NCBI GenBank assembly: GCA_003833135.1
Contig: QZLH01002832.1
Span: forward strand, 1 to 10,823
Length of the DNA stretch: 10,823 nt
DNA from: Oehlia diaphana
Taxonomy: Eukaryota; Glomeromycota; Glomeromycetes; Glomerales; Glomeraceae
Direction: 5' to 3'
Numbering within the stretch: position 1 is the stretch's first letter; every line of letters starts with the position of its first letter. The notes under the pieces are model-generated. The model made no database searches and was not told the DNA's origin. It worked only from the letters and a program-made list of their open reading frames with translations. Positions 6,107 to 10,823 of the stretch are shown here, in pieces. The translations under genes were made by a program, and so were the position numbers.

Positions 6107-6246
6107 TTTCAGGTCAGCAGGTCATTCAGATTATATTGATGTTACAATCTGAACTGAAACTGAATTGCATTTGCTAAACCTGACCTGATAAATTCAGGTC
6201 AACCTGTCAGGTTACCTGAATTTAGTCAACCTGTTCGGAACTCTAA
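6107..6246. mobile_element. Probable DNA-transposon terminal region
   Basis: The stretch is dense in AGGTCA/TGACCT/AACCTG motifs in both orientations. TTCAGATT (6125-6132) faces AATCTGAA (6146-6153). AAATTCAGGT (6190-6199) faces ACCTGAATTT (6214-6223). It ends CCTGTTCGGAACTCTA; in reverse, TAGAGTTCCGAAC fits the YARNG start of hAT-type ends, with subterminal repeats as such elements often have. No matching left end was found in the window, so the element is partial or the assignment is wrong. Confidence 0.4.
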
Positions 6247-6247
6247 T

Positions 6248-6382
6248 TGCACCAATGGGATTGTTTATTTGTGGTCAGCTTTAAAAACCTAGAAAAATAT
6301 TGGTCTAAAAGGTCAGTCTCATGATCAAATTCAAGCAGATCTAGCCAATCAAATTAAATCTCAACCAAAAAATAACAACTGA
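6248..6382 (+). pseudogene. Possible decayed coding fragment, unrecognised
   Basis: One frame reads CTNGIVYLWSALKT, a TAG at 6290-6292, then KNIGLKGQSHDQIQADLANQ and onwards to a TGA at 6380-6382. The wording is protein-like for DNA this AT-rich, but it is short, interrupted and directly abuts the putative transposon end. It may be a piece of a transposase or a host gene; no family can be named. Confidence 0.2.
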
Positions 6383-7501
6383 CCAGAAATGAACGGTCCT
6401 TTTATTTTGCAATGATGTCATGTAAAAAACTAGAGGCGAGAAAGTAACAGATCAAGTAGCAAAGATATTTATAAAATTTATGCCTATGGCCTTTTTTTAT
6501 TTTTATGCCACTGGTTTAAATATTTTCAGAGAGGAAGCCATTTGGATTACAGTATTAATAATACTACATATTATGTTTATAGAAAAATTGATGCGAAGAA
6601 GTATGGCAGCCGCATTATTATTATAAAAACATATTTTAATTTATGATTTATTATCAATATAATAAAATATTTTATTTATCATTAAATAAAGAATGAATAA
6701 TAAAAAAAATAACAGCAATCTCTTTTTTATCCACATTAATCATTATTAATAATTAATAAACAAAAATTAAATGTAAAATAATAATAAAAAAACCTACTTA
6801 AAAATAATAATAAAATAAATGATAATAAACGACCTGAGAGTAAAAAAAAAAAACTATTATAAATTAGAAAATTTTTATAGTTTTGAACAAAATTATTTTC
6901 AGTACTAACTGAAATAAAAACTAATTAAAAACTTTATTTTTTTGGTTTAAACCAAAAAATAAAAATAAAAAAGAAAATGATTAAAATAATTTTATTACTA
7001 AGAAAAAATTAATTGAAAAATTTTATTATTCATTTTGAACTGAAAAAAAAATAATAAAATGATTTGCATTTTAATCAGTTTACAAGATAACAAAGGGTAA
7101 CGAAAAGACAATGATTTAAAATATACATTTTATTTAAGGACTATTTGATATACTTGAACCTTATACAATTTTATAAGTCTGCAAAAAATTTACATCTGAA
7201 TAAATCACGTGATTATAACAATAACAATAATTATATTAATCCTTGATTTATTATCCAAAAAATACATTTCAATGGTGTTTCTGATTTTTCTTATTTTTTT
7301 CTACTGTAAATGTTTATTGAATTTAAAGCTGCAAAGAAGATATTTCGCTTAATCAAATAAGTAATCCACTCTGATTCATCTAAAATAATTATAAAATATC
7401 TCATTTTACATTGATATCGCTAAGTAGATAACAAATTTTATTAAATAAGATAATAACAACTAAGTAAATAAATGAAATACAAAATTAAAAGAAACAATAT
7501 T
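6383..7501. other. AT-rich stretch without recognisable gene
   Basis: No coding frame, splice chain or RNA gene was recognised. Notable only are TTTCAGT-ACTA-ACTGAAA at 6897-6914, a 22-bp perfect A/T-flanked palindrome around GGTTTAAACC at 6938-6959, and AATCACGTGATT at 7203-7214, a 12-bp palindrome containing the bHLH-type core CACGTG. Confidence 0.5.
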
Positions 7502-7801
7502 TCATAAAAATCTTAAGCTCTACCCCACACGGTCCATGGATGCATAACATAATAAAATTAAGATTATTCCAAGTACAAGTTATTTCCTACTGTACATTGC
7601 TTCTTGTAGTAGGTTCAGCTACTTGTATTTCTTAAATAATATCTGTGTAATAACTTTTTAGTAAGCTATAATTAATCTTAAATATAAAATTTAACTACAA
7701 ATATTCTTAATAATATTTCAAATTGGGCAATACTTGTACAGAAGTAAAGTAATTACATAAAATAAATAAATAAATAAATAAACCTTCGAAATTATCTTCC
7801 T
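7502..7801 (-). other. 3' flank of the kinase gene
   Basis: This is immediately downstream of the kinase stop codon on the minus strand. It has an AAAT microsatellite (about 7758-7782) and a nested inverted repeat (CAAGTA 7570-7575 with TACTTG 7620-7625, enclosing CCTACT 7586-7591 with AGTAGG 7608-7613) that may fold in the 3' untranslated region. No clear AATAAA was found on the minus strand close to the stop. Confidence 0.3.
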
Positions 7802-8680
7802 TTATAAATCATCAATTGCACAATCAAAACATTCTGAGGGAAGATCTTTTGTAAAAGAATTAAGTAATCGAGATGTGTAAATAGCTTGTGGGTGTGTAGT
7901 TAACTGGATATCTTTAATAGATATGGGGTTTTCTTTTCTGTATTCTTCTGCTTCTTTAAATTGCTTTTCAATTTCATAATGTTGTTGTTCCTTCTCAATT
8001 TTCATAACATATTTAAATTTTGATGCATTTGATATATATGAATTATAAAATAACCAAATAAATTCTTCAATTTTAGAAGCATTTGGCCTATTATTTGGAT
8101 TTGAATTCCAACACTGTTTCATTAAACCAATAAAACATTTTGGTGCTTTTGGCTCATTTATTTCAGGTCTAATTTCATTACATATATCTAATGCTAAAAG
8201 TTTATCATGGGCGCGATTAGAAAAAGGTTGTTTTCCAGTTGCTACAAAATACATAATCATCCCAAAGCTATATATATCTGCTGCTTGAGTATAATGTCCA
8301 CCTCTTAACACTTCAGGAGCTACATAAGGCATAACTCCATAAATTTTTGTTTCATCATTATTACCGACTTCTTTACATAGTCCCATATCAGATATACATG
8401 TATTGTTATATTTGATATATTTAAATAATATGTTACCTATGTGAAAATCACGATGAACCATATGTTTTTGATGGATTTTTCTAAGACCTCTAATAATATC
8501 AATTAATATTTGTAATTTATTTAACCAATCAAAAACTTCATGATTTTTATATAAATAACCATTAAAATTTCCTCCTTCTGCACATTCAAGAATCATGATA
8601 AAATCCCCTGTATCCGGGTCCTGAGATATTCCATATATTTTAATAATATCTTCACTTGAATATGCCGAATATGCTTTAAC
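7802..8680 (-). CDS. Exon 3: kinase hinge, C-lobe and C-terminal tail
   Basis: It begins GTT after an AG at 8682-8681. The first 28 codons (VKAYSAYSSEDIIKIYGISQ...) precede the first ATG at 8596 and carry strand beta-4 and the path to the hinge, so 8596 cannot be the start. ILECAEGGNF is the hinge. HRDFHIGN holds the catalytic Asp and the metal-binding Asn. DMG replaces DFG; the Asp is kept. GVMPYVAPEVL is the activation-segment end, followed by ADIYSFGMIMY and CWNSNPNNRP of the C-lobe. All residues needed for catalysis appear present. A Glu/Lys-rich helix (KEQQHYEIEKQFKEAEEYRK) and the tail follow. Confidence 0.92.
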   Translation of the reverse strand, partial: VKAYSAYSSEDIIKIYGISQDPDTGDFIMILECAEGGNFNGYLYKNHEVFDWLNKLQILIDIIRGLRKIHQKHMVHRDFHIGNILFKYIKYNNTCISDMGLCKEVGNNDETKIYGVMPYVAPEVLRGGHYTQAADIYSFGMIMYFVATGKQPFSNRAHDKLLALDICNEIRPEINEPKAPKCFIGLMKQCWNSNPNNRPNASKIEEFIWLFYNSYISNASKFKYVMKIEKEQQHYEIEKQFKEAEEYRKENPISIKDIQLTTHPQAIYTSRLLNSFTKDLPSECFDCAIDDL

Positions 8681-10823
8681 CTATTAAAAATTTATACAAA
8701 TATAAATTACTATATCAAATAATAAAGGAATTTCATATTCATACCTCATTTAAAAATTCATTAATGAAATTTTGAGAGTTATGCAAGCATTTCAAAGCAA
8801 CTTTCTTATGTCCCCATATTGCTGAATATACTGTAGAAAAACCACCTCTTCCCATTTCTTTAATATCATTAAACTCATTGTATGGTACCCAATTGAATTT
8901 AAAATCATCAATAAAATCAAAAATTTTCATACTTCTCTCATCTATTGAACATAGTAATTTACACCATTTATATACTTCATTTGTATATTTCTCACCACAG
9001 TTCTTACAACACTTTTCAGTATATTTCTCACAAAAAACCAAAATATAATCTTTAGTATTTGGATTTTGAGATATTCCATAACTAATAATATCTTCTGTTA
9101 AATGTGATTTCATCTGTATATATATATATACAAGATTTTAAAGTCTATTAATAAAAATAATTTCATAATAGATAAAAAGATAAAAACTTCATACCTTATT
9201 TAAAAATTCAATAGAAATATTTTGTGAATCATAAAAAAATTTTAAAGTAACTCTTTTATTTAAATTCCTTTTATATTTTCCTGATTCCTTATCAAATGTT
9301 AATGGGCCATTACTCCATATTGCTGTAATAAAACTTTGTATTTCTGTTTCTTTAATATTAATAAACTGATTATAAGGTATCCATTCAAACATTATGTCCT
9401 GTGAGCTATTGATTCGCAATTGTTTTTCTAGAATAAAATCATCAATTTGCTTATTTCCGGTCCAATTTGTAAAACTGCTTTTCAAAAAATCAATTGCATT
9501 TATTTTGTCATTTTGTGCTGCTTTTTGATACCAATAAAAGGCTTTTTCTAAATTCTTTTCAGTTCCCTCTCCATTATAATACCTATTGGCTAAATCATTC
9601 ATTGCTTTAATATGATCTTTTTCTGCTGCTTTTTGATACCAATAAAAGGCTTTTTTTAAATTCTTTTCTGTTCCTTCTCCATTAATATACATACAAGCTG
9701 AATTAAACATTGCAATAGTATCTCCATTTTCTGCTGCTTTTTGATACCAATAAAAGGCTTTTTTTAAATTCTTTTCTGTTCCTTCTCCATAATAATACCC
9801 ATTGGCTAAATTAAACATTGCACTTTCTATCCCATTTTCTGCTGCTTTTTGATACCAATAAAAGGCTTTTTCTAAATTCTTTTCTGTTACTTCTCCATTA
9901 TAATACCCATTGGCTAAATTAAACATTGCACTTTCTACTCCATTTTCTGCTGCTTTTTGATACCAATGAAAGGCTTTTTCTAAATTCTTTTCTGTTTTTT
10001 CTCCATTTTCATAACATAGGGCTAAATTAAACATTGCACTTTCTACTCCATTTTCTGCTGCTTTTTGATACCAATTAAAGGCTTTTTCTAAATTCTTTTC
10101 TGTTCCTTCTCCATTAATATACATACAGGCTGAATTAAACATTGCAATAGTATCTCCATTTTCTGCTGCTTTTTGATACCAATAAAAGGCTTTTTCTAAA
10201 TTCTTTTCTGATCCTTCTCCATTATAATACCTATTGGCTAAATTAAACATTGCACTTTCATCTCCATTTTCTGCTGCTTTTTGATACCAATGAAAGGCTT
10301 TTTCTAAATTCTTTTCTGTTCCTTCTCCATTATAATACCTATTGGCTAAATTATTCATTGCACCAGTATAACCATTTTCTGCTGCTTTTTGATACCAATA
10401 AAAGGCTTTTTCTAAATTCTTTTCTGTTCCTTTTCCATTTTTATAACATAAGGCTAAATTAAACATTGCACTTTCTACTCCATTTTCTGCTGCTTTTTGA
10501 TACCAATGAAAGGCTTTTTCTAAATTCTTTTCTGTTCCTTCTCCATTATAATACCCATTGGCTAAATTAAACATTGCACTTTCTACCCCATTTTCTGCTG
10601 CTTTTTGATACCAATAAAATGCTTTCTCTAAATTCTTTTCTGTTCCTTCTCCATTTTCATAACATATGGCTAAATTAAACATTGCACTTTCATCTCCATT
10701 TTCTGCTGCTTTTTGATACCAATAAAAGGCTTTTTCTAAATTCTTTTCTGTTCCTTCTCCATTATAATACCCATTGGCTAAATTAAACATTGCACTTTCT
10801 ACCCCATTTTCTGCTGCTTTTTG
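7802..10823 (-). CDS. Sel1-repeat / tyrosine-kinase-like protein, 5'-truncated by window
   Basis: I join 10823-9195, 9113-8745 and 8680-7802 into 958 visible residues, frame kept at both phase-0 introns. Order: residues 1-443 Sel1 repeats (12 whole, one cut); 444-543 decayed kinase N-lobe; about 544-573 hinge-like piece; 578-598 Cys motif; about 615-850 complete TKL kinase; then a tail with THPQAIYTSRLL before TAA at 7804-7802. Kinase marks: GRGGFSTV (631-638), VALK with Lys651, HRDFHIGN (742-749), DMG (764-766, in place of DFG), APE (787-789). Sel1 repeats are protein-binding helical pairs; such kinases are likely cytoplasmic Ser/Thr (possibly dual-specificity) signalling proteins, substrate unknown. 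The frame is open to the window edge, so the true start lies beyond it. ATG codons at 10790, 9113 and 8596 are internal. Alternative: separate Sel1 and kinase genes, which is less likely because each exon ends in the middle of the kinase fold. Confidence 0.85.
8681..8744 (-). other. Intron 2 of the kinase gene (64 nt)
   Basis: GTATGA at the 5' end and TTTTTAATAG at the 3' end. It splits EFLNE from VKAYS in phase 0. Reading through meets TGA two codons in, at 8741-8739. Splicing restores an uninterrupted kinase domain. Confidence 0.93.
8745..9113 (-). CDS. Exon 2: hinge remnant, Cys motif and second kinase N-lobe
   Basis: 123 codons. The first 30 (MKSHLTEDIISYGISQNPNT...) are homologous to the start of exon 3 (EDIIKIYGISQDPDT), so they continue the first, decayed kinase lobe. 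Then comes CCKNC...WCKLLC, a Cys pattern like the small zinc-ribbon segment these fungal kinases often carry before the kinase; here the second pair is CxxxC rather than CxxC. WVPYNEFNDIKEMGRGGFSTVYSAIW and VALKCL form a full, active-looking N-lobe. The ATG at 9113 is the first codon after a TATACAG acceptor and is more likely internal. Confidence 0.85.
9114..9194 (-). other. Intron 1 of the kinase gene (81 nt)
   Basis: It begins GTATGAAG at 9194 and ends in a TA dinucleotide tract plus CAG at 9114. The join EFLNK to MKSHLTEDII is phase 0 and recreates the same fold position split by intron 2. A nearer TAATAG acceptor (ending 9145) would leave 31 nt and break the frame. Confidence 0.8.
9195..10823 (-). 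CDS. Exon 1 (partial): Sel1 repeats and decayed kinase N-lobe
   Basis: 543 codons open to the window edge. Twelve complete 36-residue Sel1 units (A-x-F/L-x-L-A-x-x-Y-x-x-G-E-G plus A-x-x-W-Y-x-K-A-A) are followed by FTNWTGNKQIDDFI, EWIPYNQFINIKE and a segment aligned with a kinase N-lobe. In that lobe the glycine loop has become ETEIQSFITAIW with no loop glycine, while RVTLKFF keeps the Lys. The lobe ends at NISIEFLNK, where intron 1 begins. As it lacks the glycine loop and never continues into a catalytic loop, this first lobe cannot be a kinase by itself. Confidence 0.9.
9495..10823 (-). repeat. 108-bp tandem repeat array encoding Sel1 units
   Basis: Twelve units of exactly 108 bp (9495-10790) plus a partial one at the edge. 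The segment encoding TEKNLEKAF.WYQKAAENG is almost invariant at DNA level. Variation is concentrated in the MFNLA(N/L/I)xYxxG half. The unit borders at about 9660-9760 and 10080-10180, both encoding GDTIAMFNSACMYINGEG, differ at only one or two bases, exactly four units (about 420-432 bp) apart. This points to recent block duplication or gene conversion. Confidence 0.93.

Noticed and set aside
9111..9113. ATG at 9113 as the start of a separate kinase gene
   Set aside because: It follows a TATACAG acceptor directly, the next residues continue a kinase fold begun in the upstream exon, and the upstream exon ends in a matching phase-0 donor.
10250..10462. Plus-strand open frame of 70 codons
   Set aside because: It is antisense to the Sel1 repeats and repeats with the same 108-bp period, so it is a shadow.

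Overview
The window looks like nuclear DNA of an arbuscular mycorrhizal fungus (Glomeromycotina, Rhizophagus-like). It is very AT-rich. Introns are short (about 60-90 nt), with GTRAGT donors and TACTAAC-like branch sites. The right third encodes a Sel1-repeat plus tyrosine-kinase-like (TKL) protein of the type greatly expanded in these fungi, ending in the C-terminal tail (THPQAIYTSRLL...) I associate with them. The organism is inferred from gene type and style only.

Right part (7802-10823, minus strand). I read this as one gene cut by the window edge, with three visible exons: at least twelve Sel1 repeats, a decayed kinase N-lobe, a cysteine motif, then a complete TKL kinase. Both introns are phase 0 and fall at the same place in the kinase fold, so the N-lobe exon was duplicated inside the gene. 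The open reading frames starting at 10790, 9113 and 8596 are exon pieces, not separate genes.

Left part (about 1-4700). No long open frame is present, but both strands carry chains of very short exon-like blocks (15-53 nt) bounded by good splice signals. They diverge from about 2700-2900. On the plus strand, ten blocks (3578-4683) join into 138 open codons ending in TAA. On the minus strand, five blocks (1420 down to 936) join into 62 codons ending in TAA. I do not recognise either product and propose two micro-exon genes. Several introns hold the branch site in a hairpin loop, and two have the 5' splice site inside a hairpin. The first plus-strand exons (2913-3459) are tandemly duplicated as exon-intron units. 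A broken, intron-containing copy of eIF3d (1711-2419) lies inside the minus-strand chain.

Middle part (about 4700-7800). This is non-coding and repeat-rich: GATTGGTGACC-type inverted repeats, a ten-copy 52-bp array whose unit is a near-palindrome, a probable DNA-transposon end near 6246, and about 1.4 kb of AT-rich DNA in which I see no gene.
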